Positions 34,793 to 40,927 of a stretch of DNA of 64,000 bases are shown here, piece after piece. The notes beneath the pieces are model-generated. The model saw only the letters and a program-made list of their open reading frames with translations. It was not told where the DNA came from and searched no databases. The stretch is from NCBI RefSeq assembly GCF_002197985.1, contig NZ_NBYK01000016.1, forward strand, positions 1 to 64,000, given 5' to 3'. The stretch's first letter is position 1, and every line of letters starts with the position of its first letter. The position numbers and the translations under genes were made by a program. The stretch comes from Halopseudomonas aestusnigri. Its GTDB lineage: Bacteria > Pseudomonadota > Gammaproteobacteria > Pseudomonadales > Pseudomonadaceae.

Positions 34793-35086
34793 TCAGGCCC
34801 CCGGCGGCTTGATGCCGGGCACTTTGGCGCGGCCCACGGCAACGTCAGATCCGCGCTCGGTCAGCTTGACGATAAGCACCGAGTCAAGGTCCTCGACAGT
34901 CAGCAGCCCTTGCTCACCCAGCCAGTGGATCTCGGTCTTCACCTGGTCGCGGCTTGCCTCAAGGCCGTAGCTGGTAAGCGCCTGGGCCAGTACCGAGCTG
35001 TTGCTGCGGTATGCCGGCATCTCAGACAAGACGCGCAAGATCACCAGGCGCTGGTGCTCCCGCAGGAAATCGGCAAACTTGCTCAT
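34793..35086 (-). CDS. Mu gp26-like winged-helix phage protein
   Basis: A 97-aa protein: FADFLREHQRLVILRVLSEMPAYRSNSSVLAQALTSYGLEASRDQVKTEIHWLGEQGLLTVED is a compact winged-helix, in the family found just before DUF3486 in Mu-like phages (VpaChn25_0724 type). Probably a DNA- or terminase-binding structural protein. It is separated from the next gene by two bases. Confidence 0.83.
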   Translation of the reverse strand: MSKFADFLREHQRLVILRVLSEMPAYRSNSSVLAQALTSYGLEASRDQVKTEIHWLGEQGLLTVEDLDSVLIVKLTERGSDVAVGRAKVPGIKPPGA

Positions 35087-35093
35087 TCGGCCC

Positions 35094-35396
35094 TCACTTA
35101 TTGTTCAGCAGGTAGTTGTTGATCCGGTCCAGCTGTGCGGATAAAGGGGCAATGCTCTGCTGGATGCCATCCAAGCGAGCCTGTACCCCCTTCATGTCGG
35201 CGTGCAGGGCGTTCACCAGGGTTTGGTCTGGCATGTGTTTCATCTGCTCCTCAAGGGTCACCACGCGGGTGCGCAGGTCGCCCAGGTCAGATGCGTTGGC
35301 GGCGTCGCGTGACGTGAGATAGGCGTAGATCCCAACGCCCCCCATGATCAGCCACTGCGCCACGCTGAATGCCAGGCGTAGCTCGTCAGTTCCCAT
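35094..35396 (-). CDS. DUF2730 family membrane coiled-coil protein (Mu gp25-like)
   Basis: A 100-aa protein: one N-terminal transmembrane helix (VAQWLIMGGVGIYAYLTSRDAA) followed by a heptad-rich coiled coil (LRTRVVTLEEQMKHMPDQTLVNALHADMKGVQARLDGIQQSIAPLSAQLDRI). This is the DUF2730 layout seen between lysis and packaging genes in Mu-like phages. Function not established. It overlaps the Rz gene. Confidence 0.84.
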   Translation of the reverse strand: MGTDELRLAFSVAQWLIMGGVGIYAYLTSRDAANASDLGDLRTRVVTLEEQMKHMPDQTLVNALHADMKGVQARLDGIQQSIAPLSAQLDRINNYLLNNK

Positions 35397-36003
35397 CGGG
35401 CTCTCCGTAAAGGTCCAGCAGACCGTTCAGTTGTCGAAGGTTGGATTGAGCCCAAGCACCGTAATCACGGGCGTGGGCGAGGATGTCGGCGGGTGTAACA
35501 CCGCTCTCCAGTAATTCGGCGTCAGCGCCGGGGGCAGGCTCGGGCGCTGCTTGAGCTGCGGGGTTAGAGGGGCTTGCTCCTGTGGCGGGCAAACTGGCTG
35601 TGGCTCCGAGGGCGGCGTTGTAGTCGCGCAGCCAGCCGCGAGTGAACACGCAATGAGGAATAGCAACCGGCTCAGCTTCAGGCGCGGGCAGGTACACGGT
35701 TGTGACTTGTGGAATGCGATTGGAAATTTGCTCATTGAGTGCCTCAATCCGCTTGTTTGCGGCTGCTAGATCTTCTTCTGCAGCGGTTGTGCGGGCGACC
35801 TGCTGTTGGTACGCCTGCAGGTGCTCTTTCGCTGCTTGCGCGCGCTGATCGGCGTATGCGCGCTCAGTGGATTGCTGCTGTGCCTCGGCGTTGGCTGTCG
35901 CCTCTCTGACGCCTCGGTCATAGCCACGCTCCTCAACTAGGTGAAGCAAGCCCGCGATGGCCAGCCCGCCAGCAACTGTGCCGATCAGCACAGCCCGGGT
36001 CAT
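35386..36003 (-). CDS. Inner-membrane spanin (Rz-like)
   Basis: A 205-aa protein. The N-terminal transmembrane anchor (AVLIGTVAGGLAIAGLLHLVEERGYDRGVREA) is followed by about 70 residues of coiled coil (AQAAKEHLQAYQQQVARTTAAEEDLAAANKRIEALNEQI), the i-spanin form. The C-terminal 110 residues are rich in Ala/Pro and longer than in lambda Rz. A nested lipoprotein frame (35427-35735) provides the o-spanin. It follows the endolysin gene and overlaps it by four bases. Confidence 0.85.
   Translation of the reverse strand: MTRAVLIGTVAGGLAIAGLLHLVEERGYDRGVREATANAEAQQQSTERAYADQRAQAAKEHLQAYQQQVARTTAAEEDLAAANKRIEALNEQISNRIPQVTTVYLPAPEAEPVAIPHCVFTRGWLRDYNAALGATASLPATGASPSNPAAQAAPEPAPGADAELLESGVTPADILAHARDYGAWAQSNLRQLNGLLDLYGEPDGN
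35427..35735 (-). CDS. Outer-membrane spanin lipoprotein (Rz1-like), nested in Rz
   Basis: It lies wholly inside the Rz gene in another frame. From the ATG at 35735 the N-terminus is MSKFPIAFHKSQPC..., then KLSRLLFLIACSLAAGC, a signal peptide with a perfect lipobox (LAAGC). The mature part is Pro-rich (TTTPPSEPQPVCPPQEQAPLTPQL), as in Rz1 proteins, with a short aromatic segment NYWRAVL. Nested Rz/Rz1 pairs are the classical lambda arrangement; the two link inner and outer membranes and fuse them at lysis. This is not a shadow frame. Confidence 0.83.
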   Translation of the reverse strand: MSKFPIAFHKSQPCTCPRLKLSRLLFLIACSLAAGCATTTPPSEPQPVCPPQEQAPLTPQLKQRPSLPPALTPNYWRAVLHPPTSSPTPVITVLGLNPTFDN

Positions 36004-36683
36004 AGCGGATACCTCTCAGCGCACACACCAGCCCCCCAGCCAGCAGTCACATACAGTGGCTCCCAGCGAGTGAGGATGTTGCGGGGGTAGTTGCGGTTCT
36101 CGCGGAAGTTGGCAGCCGAGCGGCCTGCGTTGTACCGCTCGACAGAGTTGAACCAGGTCAGCGGATCGGCCCCGGAAGCCGACGCCAACCGGCGGTCGCG
36201 GTTGATCCACCCGAGGCCGCCGTTGTAAGCGGCCAGCGCCATTGCCCACTTCTCGCAGGGGCTCGCGGCCTGGATGCGTTCGAGGTGCCACTGGTTGTAA
36301 GCCACCATGGCTCTGAGTGCCCATCCGGGATTGAACGGCTGGGCCGGCCCCACGCGGCGCGGGTAAATCGCAGCCATCCACTCAGCGGTGGCCGGCATAA
36401 ATTGCGCCAGCCCCTGCGCACCGGCATGGGACGTGACGCCGGGACGCCACCCACTTTCCTGCTGAATCTGCGCAGCCAAGGTGGCGACCGGCGCATCAAG
36501 GCCAAAGCCATGCTGCGCCACCCTGACCAGGTCACGCCGGTATTGCTCTGCAGCACGGGGCACCTCCTGAGCGGCAACGGGTTGGCAGTTAGCCAGGGCA
36601 AAGATGACCACCCAGATCAGCAGCACGGTCAGGCTGAACAGGCGGCAGTTGCCTCGGCGGTCGATACGGTCTCGGGCCTGCAT
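36000..36683 (-). CDS. SLT-type lytic transglycosylase endolysin
   Basis: A 227-aa protein: N-terminal anchor or signal (RLFSLTVLLIWVVIFALANCQPVAAQE), then a lytic transglycosylase domain with the catalytic Glu in IQQESGWRPGVTSHAGAQGLAQFMP and the conserved MVAYNQWHLERI and ALAAYNGGLGWINRDR. It should cleave murein between MurNAc and GlcNAc. The exporting N-terminus suggests a signal-anchor-release endolysin that depends on the holin for timing. The ATG at 36683 sits just past the holin stop; the longer frame overlaps the holin gene. Confidence 0.88.
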   Translation of the reverse strand: MQARDRIDRRGNCRLFSLTVLLIWVVIFALANCQPVAAQEVPRAAEQYRRDLVRVAQHGFGLDAPVATLAAQIQQESGWRPGVTSHAGAQGLAQFMPATAEWMAAIYPRRVGPAQPFNPGWALRAMVAYNQWHLERIQAASPCEKWAMALAAYNGGLGWINRDRRLASASGADPLTWFNSVERYNAGRSAANFRENRNYPRNILTRWEPLYVTAGWGAGVCAERYPL

Positions 36684-36685
36684 GG

Positions 36686-37039
36686 TCACAGCCCCAGTGT
36701 CAGGCCGAGTACACAGGCCAGCACAATCAGCGCCCGGCGCATGCAGGCGGCAGCAAAGGCGATGGTGTAGCGGTAAGCCTCTTGCGCCTCGGTACTGCCA
36801 CCGCCGGGGCAGCTGCGATCCGGCAGGCACTCATGCGGGCGGGCATAGGGGAACAGCGCGCGGTCAAGCCAGTAGGCCAGCACCACACCAAGGGTCACCA
36901 GGGCGACCTTGTAAGCGATTACCGGCATTTGCTCAGGCGCGGCCAGCGCCAGAGCAACCAGGAGGAACACAGAAACCAGAATCCAGAGGGTTAGCCGGGG
37001 AAAGCGCGATCCGGCGTTACACGCGGGGGAACCATACAT
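36686..37039 (-). CDS. Putative phage holin
   Basis: A 117-aa membrane protein with at least three helices: PRLTLWILVSVFLLVALALAA, MPVIAYKVALVTLGVVLAYWLDRALF and RRALIVLACVLGLTLGL at the C-terminus. The short segment PYARPHECLPDRSC lies between. The LDRALFPYARP pattern is that of putative holins of Mu-like phages. It precedes the endolysin and Rz genes, giving the usual lysis order. The ATG at 37039 with GAGGAG 8 bases upstream was preferred to a GTG three codons earlier. A late-promoter-like element lies about 75 bases upstream. Confidence 0.8.
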   Translation of the reverse strand: MYGSPACNAGSRFPRLTLWILVSVFLLVALALAAPEQMPVIAYKVALVTLGVVLAYWLDRALFPYARPHECLPDRSCPGGGSTEAQEAYRYTIAFAAACMRRALIVLACVLGLTLGL

Positions 37040-37113
37040 GGGTAACACTCCTCAACCTGCACAATGGCGTTATTGCCAGGGACAGGTCGATGGTGTCAGG
37101 TCGAGTTGTTAGA

Positions 37114-37134
37114 GTCTTTTGAACAGGGGCAAAA
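37114..37134 (-). promoter_or_regulatory. Candidate late promoter element, copy 3 (before lysis genes)
   Basis: The + strand reads GTCTTTTGAACAGGGGC then AAAA, the third copy of the motif at 23579 and 29214. It lies in the gap between the lysogeny module and the holin, where Mu has Plys. The dyad TTTG-N8-CAAA is intact. Confidence 0.65.
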
Positions 37135-37145
37135 CAAGTGCAGCA

Positions 37146-37637
37146 CTAGGTAGCGCTAGACACAAAGGCCTGCAGCCAATGCATAGCATTCGGCAGCCGC
37201 GTTAGCCCCTCCTGGGCAAGCCGCGTCACCATCGCCTCAAGCCCCTTTGCGGGGAGGTTAGTCACTGTGGCCTTGAGTTGCTCTTTGACGCTGCTCTCCG
37301 CATCAGCGGCTTCAATTTGAGCCAGTATAAGGTCACGGACTGTATCTGCATGAAGGCGAACAGTAACAACACCCAGAATGGCAGACAGGCCGCCATCTGC
37401 CTCTATGAAGTCGATCCCCTTGGCGGTTATCCCTACCAAACTGAGCTGCCGTGGATCTCTACTAACAGAAAATGACCCAGTTACTAGATCATGCTCTCTT
37501 AGGTAGGTCAGATTGCGGAGAAGGTGAGCCCCAACAGCGTGCATCTCAACAGCAAGCTGCTTGACGTCACATCTACCTGGGTAGATTCCTTTCAAATAAG
37601 TTAGCGTTTTTTTTTGTAGCTCCCTATCGTTCTCCAT
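37146..37637 (-). CDS. Winged-helix phage protein of unknown role
   Basis: A 163-aa protein. The N-terminal 75 residues form a winged helix (KTLTYLKGIYPGRCDVKQLAVEMHAVGAHLLRNLTYLREHDLVTGSF...LSLVGITAKGIDFIEADGG). The C-terminal half is helical (VTVRLHADTVRDLILAQIEAADAESSVKEQLKATVTNL). Proteins of this build occur beside repressors in Mu-like and other prophages and often include superinfection or toxin-related functions, but none is proven. GGAGG lies just upstream of the ATG. It belongs to the group expressed leftward from the repressor. Confidence 0.75.
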   Translation of the reverse strand: MENDRELQKKTLTYLKGIYPGRCDVKQLAVEMHAVGAHLLRNLTYLREHDLVTGSFSVSRDPRQLSLVGITAKGIDFIEADGGLSAILGVVTVRLHADTVRDLILAQIEAADAESSVKEQLKATVTNLPAKGLEAMVTRLAQEGLTRLPNAMHWLQAFVSSAT

Positions 37638-37661
37638 CACTCCTCCCTAGAGCACATTGAG

Positions 37662-38081
37662 TCACTGTCTGCAAAGATCGCTGCCCGGCGAAGCCTTGCA
37701 ATCAACAAACCGCACATCACCCTTGCGGTCCCGCATGTAGGCGTAGTCCCACTTGGACATGCCTGCCAATTCGTACAGCACTCGGTTTGCGTCAAAAAGG
37801 TTCTTTGCAGTAGTTACTCCATCTCGCGGCATAGTGGCGCCCGGCGGGTAGAAGTAAACCGCCGTCATCTGGCCCTGAGTGTAGGCAGCAGAGTCAGCTC
37901 TAGCGCGCAGGGCTGATGGCGTCGCAGATGACTGGTAGGTGAAGGTAAAAATCCGATCATTGGCTGGGCTTTTGAAGTAGCCACCTTGGGTGACCGCTGA
38001 TGTTGATCGGTCGCTGCCACCGCTACCACCGAATATCGCGCCAATCACGATCAGCGCCACAAGAATCAATATAATGCGCAT
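37662..38081 (-). CDS. Small exported or membrane-anchored protein
   Basis: A 139-aa protein. MRIILILVALIVIGAIFGGSGG is a transmembrane anchor. The soluble part includes GGYFKSPANDRIFTFTYQSSATPSALRARADSAAYTQGQMTAVYFYPPGA and two cysteines at the C-terminus (VDCKASPGSDLCRQ) likely to pair in the periplasm. I do not recognise the family. Its position between repressor-linked genes and the lysis block fits a lysogenic conversion gene (inference). Confidence 0.7.
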   Translation of the reverse strand: MRIILILVALIVIGAIFGGSGGSDRSTSAVTQGGYFKSPANDRIFTFTYQSSATPSALRARADSAAYTQGQMTAVYFYPPGATMPRDGVTTAKNLFDANRVLYELAGMSKWDYAYMRDRKGDVRFVDCKASPGSDLCRQ

Positions 38082-38124
38082 CGCAAATTCCCTCTCGTTA
38101 ATCCAGTTACCTTACAAGACCAGC

Positions 38125-38727
38125 CTAGAACATCAACCCAAATAGAAAACCGACAGCCCCGATGACAAAGCAATGAATTGGGTACTGGCGCAGCAGCGCT
38201 CCATACGGCATACGCTCAGCCTGCTCGCCAGCAGCCTTGGCTTCGCTCAACAGCTCACGTTGGCGCTGCTGGTACTGCTCCATATGCGCGACAGCTTCTC
38301 GCAGCTTCTCGCTCGGCATCCCGTGCAGATGGACATCACCGAGGACAGACAGGCAGAATCGGCTCAGCTCATCAGACGCCTGCTTGCCACGCGAAAGCTC
38401 ATTTAATCGCGCCCTCAGGTTCTCGCGACGCTGTTGCTCGTAAAAGTTCTCACGGAACCGCTCCAGTGCATCAACAGCGTCCTGGTACTGGCTGCTGCGA
38501 ATTTCCCTAACGGTCCTAACGCCCACGGCCACATGCACCACCGTAACCCACAGGTGCCGAGCCGATTGGTTGCACTCGTCCGCGATCAATGAAACTAGCC
38601 CGCGCAGGGCGTCTCGCTGGGCTTTAACCAGTAGGTCATCTTTCGACTCGGGCGCGAGGTTCACCTCAATCAAATCACGCCCCGCAACCCTGTTTCTTTC
38701 CCCCTGCACATCTACTGCGTTGCTCAC
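38125..38727 (-). CDS. Tail-anchored membrane protein sharing a motif with the repressor
   Basis: A 200-aa protein. It begins MSNAVDVQGERNRVAGRDLIEVNL; the segment VQGxxNRxAGRDL is also at the very end of the neighbouring repressor. The middle is charged and helical (DALERFRENFYEQQRRENLRARLNELSRG, HMEQYQQRQRELLSEAKAAGEQAERM). The end, HCFVIGAVGFLFGLMF, is a single transmembrane helix, so the N-terminal motif would face the cytoplasm. Its GTG start is three bases past the repressor stop and its RBS (AAGGAG) lies in the repressor gene, so both are translated together in the lysogen. Superinfection exclusion or repressor control is conceivable. Confidence 0.75.
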   Translation of the reverse strand: MSNAVDVQGERNRVAGRDLIEVNLAPESKDDLLVKAQRDALRGLVSLIADECNQSARHLWVTVVHVAVGVRTVREIRSSQYQDAVDALERFRENFYEQQRRENLRARLNELSRGKQASDELSRFCLSVLGDVHLHGMPSEKLREAVAHMEQYQQRQRELLSEAKAAGEQAERMPYGALLRQYPIHCFVIGAVGFLFGLMF

Positions 38728-38730
38728 GTA

Positions 38731-39135
38731 CTACTCCTTACCATGCAAATCCCTGCCCGCCGCGCGGTTGTTGTTGCCTTGAACCACCACGCCACCGCTT
38801 GCCCTTGCGGGCTTCTTTGCTTTCCCACCTGTCAGCAGATCCGCGAGCAATGCCTTTCGCTTCGTTACTGGCATCCCCCGGTAGGAATCGAGCAGTAGCT
38901 GTTCCTCAGCACTTAGCGATTGGGCCGCCGAGTCTGATCGGCGCTCACCAGTAACGACAAACAACACATCCACGCCTTCCTTTGCCCACGCATTCAGCGC
39001 TAGCGCGTTCGGCGCCGCCACGCCTTTCTCCCAGTTGATCTGGGCGTGCTTAGACGCGCTGGCCAGCTCGGCAAAGCTGGTCTGGCTGTAACCCAGGCGC
39101 TCGCGTTCAGAGCGAAGTCGCTCGCCAATGTCCAT
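38731..39135 (-). CDS. Prophage repressor, XRE-type helix-turn-helix
   Basis: A 134-aa protein. MDIGERLRSERERLGYSQTSFAELASASKHAQINWEKGVAAPNALALNAWAKEGVDVLFVVTG is an XRE-family DNA-binding domain. A helical segment (SAEEQLLLDSYRGMPVTKRKALLADLL) and a Lys/Ala linker follow. The end, VVVQGNNNRAAGRDLHGKE, repeats the motif that opens the next gene. No S24 peptidase domain is present, so induction is not by RecA-stimulated self-cleavage. AAGG lies 8 bases before the ATG. It diverges from the Ner-like gene across the palindromic operator. Confidence 0.88.
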   Translation of the reverse strand: MDIGERLRSERERLGYSQTSFAELASASKHAQINWEKGVAAPNALALNAWAKEGVDVLFVVTGERRSDSAAQSLSAEEQLLLDSYRGMPVTKRKALLADLLTGGKAKKPARASGGVVVQGNNNRAAGRDLHGKE

Positions 39136-39154
39136 AAATATCAACCTTAGCAGC

Positions 39155-39183
39155 TTGACAGGTAGATAATTATCTACCAACAT
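39155..39183. promoter_or_regulatory. Divergent control region with 18-bp palindromic operator
   Basis: GGTAGATAATTATCTACC (39161-39178) is a perfect palindrome between the divergent repressor and Ner-like genes. TTGACA directly precedes it (39155-39160) and would be the -35 of the rightward early promoter; 18 bases further lies AACATA as a weak -10. Repressor bound here would block early transcription. It is the only perfect palindrome of this size in the gap. Confidence 0.7.
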
Positions 39184-39232
39184 AACCACAACAAACGCCA
39201 AACATCATTCAGCAACCAACGGAGCCACTGCC

Positions 39233-39445
39233 ATGGCAAACCAGAAGGTACTGACCCCGGAACAGGTCAAACAGCGCTTCAAGCAGCGCGGCATCACTGT
39301 CACCAAATGGGCCGAAGAGCACGGTTTCAAGCGCAATGCGGTTTACCGCGTGCTAAACGGCTTTGATAAAGCTCACTACGGCCAAGCGCATGACATTGCC
39401 GTCGCTTTGGGCCTCAAGTCCTCCGACACATCTGTCGCTGCCTGA
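39233..39445 (+). CDS. Ner-like early regulator (BcepMu gp16 family)
   Basis: A 70-aa DNA-binding protein: VLTPEQVKQRFKQRGITVTKWAEEHGFKRNAVYRVLNGFDKAHYGQAHDIAVALGL is the BcepMu gp16-type helix-turn-helix. It is the first gene of the rightward early operon, in the position of ner in Mu, and probably turns down both divergent promoters early in lytic growth. The ATG is preceded by GGAGCC. Good codon structure and spacing to the next gene support expression. Confidence 0.85.
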   Translation: MANQKVLTPEQVKQRFKQRGITVTKWAEEHGFKRNAVYRVLNGFDKAHYGQAHDIAVALGLKSSDTSVAA

Positions 39446-39455
39446 GGCCACCGCC

Positions 39456-40025
39456 ATGACCCTCAAGCTGCAACCCGCATTTGGCCCGGCCGAACCGATC
39501 GACGCCTACAGCCGCCTGCTGGACGTTGTTATCGCCAGCTCGCCTGTCTCGCAGGCCGGTACTCTCAATGCCCTGCATGACGCCATTACCCGCTACCAGC
39601 ACAACGGCGCCATTCAGCGCATTACTACCGGCGAGCGCCAACTGGTAAACCAGCTACAGATACTAGCCGTGGGCGAGCTGCTGACCGCCGGGCCGGATGC
39701 CCAAGACGATGAAGCCCGCAATGCTTATGGCTTTACTCATCGCGACCGGTCCTTTGGTACAGCTCTTGCGCTCGCCGAGACTCACGTGCCTCGGCCAGCT
39801 GGTCAGCCAGATACCTCATCAGCTGCTGAGCGTGATGCTCAAAGGGTTGATCAGGCCAGCGAGCATTCAGAAGAGCAGATTGCATCTTCTCAGGCTCAAG
39901 CTGCCGCTGGATCTCAATCTGCGCTGCCAGGTACAGCCAAGCCTTTGCCATACCAGCCATCTGCCCTTCAAGCATCAGAAGGCGGTCGTGTTGGTCAGCC
40001 ATCGGGTAAGCCCTCATGCAAGTGA
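39456..40025 (+). CDS. Early protein of unknown function
   Basis: A 189-aa frame starting MTLKLQPAFGPAEPIDAYSRLLDVVIASSPVSQAGTLNALHDAITRYQHNG. The first 90 residues look like a genuine helical domain (TTGERQLVNQLQILAVGELL). The second half (SSAAERDAQRVDQASEHSEEQIASSQAQAAAGSQ) is low complexity and overlaps a more protein-like frame on the opposite strand. The 3' part may therefore be dispensable, or the annotation of one of the two is wrong. Family not recognised. Confidence 0.6.
   Translation: MTLKLQPAFGPAEPIDAYSRLLDVVIASSPVSQAGTLNALHDAITRYQHNGAIQRITTGERQLVNQLQILAVGELLTAGPDAQDDEARNAYGFTHRDRSFGTALALAETHVPRPAGQPDTSSAAERDAQRVDQASEHSEEQIASSQAQAAAGSQSALPGTAKPLPYQPSALQASEGGRVGQPSGKPSCK
39733..40002 (-). 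CDS. Possible antisense gene within the early operon
   Basis: An 89-aa frame on the minus strand: MADQHDRLLMLEGQMAGMAKAWLYLAAQIEIQRQLEPEKMQSALLNARW and FEHHAQQLMRYLADQLAEARESRRAQELY. Composition, Met content and amphipathic helices look like a true protein, unlike the sense frame here. AGGG is 10 bases before the ATG, and a palindrome like the late-promoter dyads lies 57 bases upstream at 40059-40076. It may be a late-expressed gene read against the early operon. Uncertain. Confidence 0.45.
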   Translation of the reverse strand: MADQHDRLLMLEGQMAGMAKAWLYLAAQIEIQRQLEPEKMQSALLNARWPDQPFEHHAQQLMRYLADQLAEARESRRAQELYQRTGRDE

Positions 40026-40058
40026 ATGTACATCAAAAGGCTATCCCCGTTGAAACGC

Positions 40059-40076
40059 TTTTGCCCATAGGCAAAA
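40059..40076. promoter_or_regulatory. Perfect palindrome related to the late-promoter dyad
   Basis: TTTTGCCCATAGGCAAAA is an 18-bp sequence with 7-bp arms and the same TTTG-N8-CAAA spacing as the three late elements. It sits in the 100-base gap between two early genes, with the antisense frame to its left and the CII-like gene to its right, so orientation cannot be decided. Confidence 0.55.
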
Positions 40077-40125
40077 ACGGTATTTGTTTGGAGCAGCCGC
40101 GCAGCAGACGCTTCGGGGGTTTCCA

Positions 40126-40611
40126 ATGATCCGCCGAAATTGGAAAACCGCCCGGCCCACCTCGCTGCTGCATGCGATGGAGCTGTGCAAGCAGTTCGCC
40201 CTGGTTAAGCACAACATGAGCGAACAGCGCATTGCTGAGCGCATGGGGTTGCCGAACCACTGGGCACTCTACAAGTGGCTCGCCAACGGGCGCATGCCGG
40301 CGGTGATGATTCCAGTCTATGAGGCGGCCTGCGGCTGCCACTACGTGACCCAGTGGCTGGCGGCAAGCGCCGGCAAGCTGGCGATCGATATGCCGACGGG
40401 CAAATCCTGCGACGCCACTGAAATCCATGAGCTGCAAGTGCTGCTGCATGCCACCACCGGCGCGTTACTGGCCTTTCATGCCGGCCAGCAGGATTCCGAC
40501 CACACCCTGGCCACCATCCAGTGCGCGATGGAAAGCCTGGGCTGGCACCACGGCAACGTGGCCCAACACAAGACCCCTCAACTCGACCTGGGAGACCACG
40601 ACCATGAGTAA
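40126..40611 (+). CDS. CII-like phage regulatory protein
   Basis: A 161-aa protein. TSLLHAMELCKQFALVKHNMSEQRIAERMGLPNHWALYKWLANGRMPAVMIPVYEAACGCHYVTQWLAASAGKL has the helix-turn-helix and Cys motif of phage regulatory CII-type proteins of transposable phages. A helical C-terminus (HELQVLLHATTGALLAFHAG) probably oligomerises. The ATG follows GGGGG at 8 bases. It overlaps the next gene by eight bases, so it is part of the early operon. Confidence 0.75.
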   Translation: MIRRNWKTARPTSLLHAMELCKQFALVKHNMSEQRIAERMGLPNHWALYKWLANGRMPAVMIPVYEAACGCHYVTQWLAASAGKLAIDMPTGKSCDATEIHELQVLLHATTGALLAFHAGQQDSDHTLATIQCAMESLGWHHGNVAQHKTPQLDLGDHDHE

Positions 40612-40918
40612 GGAATTTTCCCGCACCAGCGAGAGCGGTGCCCGCTGCCTGCGCGTGATGAAGGTGCTGCGCGGCCACTCCCTCAGCGGGCTGAGCAACA
40701 GCGACATTGCCAAGGCGCTGAACATCCCGCCGAGCGCGGTCACCCGCTGCATGAATACCCTGATCGCCGAGGGCTTTGCCACCAAGCTGGACACCGGTCG
40801 CTTTGCGCTGAGCACGGCCACGCTGCAGATCGCCCAGGCACACGCGGATGAAATGACCCGCGCCACGAACCGCATCCACGAACTCAACCAGCGCGTTGCC
40901 GCTGGCAGCCTCTACTAA
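40604..40918 (+). CDS. IclR-type winged-helix protein
   Basis: A 104-aa protein: ARCLRVMKVLRGHSLSGLSNSDIAKALNIPPSAVTRCMNTLIAEGFATKLDTGRFALS is an IclR-like winged-helix DNA-binding domain without an effector domain. The C-terminal helix (IAQAHADEMTRATNRIHELNQRVA) may dimerise. It is probably an early regulator. GGAG lies about 12 bases before the ATG. The next gene begins ten bases after its stop. Confidence 0.8.
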   Translation: MSKEFSRTSESGARCLRVMKVLRGHSLSGLSNSDIAKALNIPPSAVTRCMNTLIAEGFATKLDTGRFALSTATLQIAQAHADEMTRATNRIHELNQRVAAGSLY

Positions 40919-40927
40919 GGAACGACC

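Noticed and set aside
39697-40053. 118-codon + strand frame
   Set aside because: Unnatural composition and shifted register; the other two frames at this place are better candidates.
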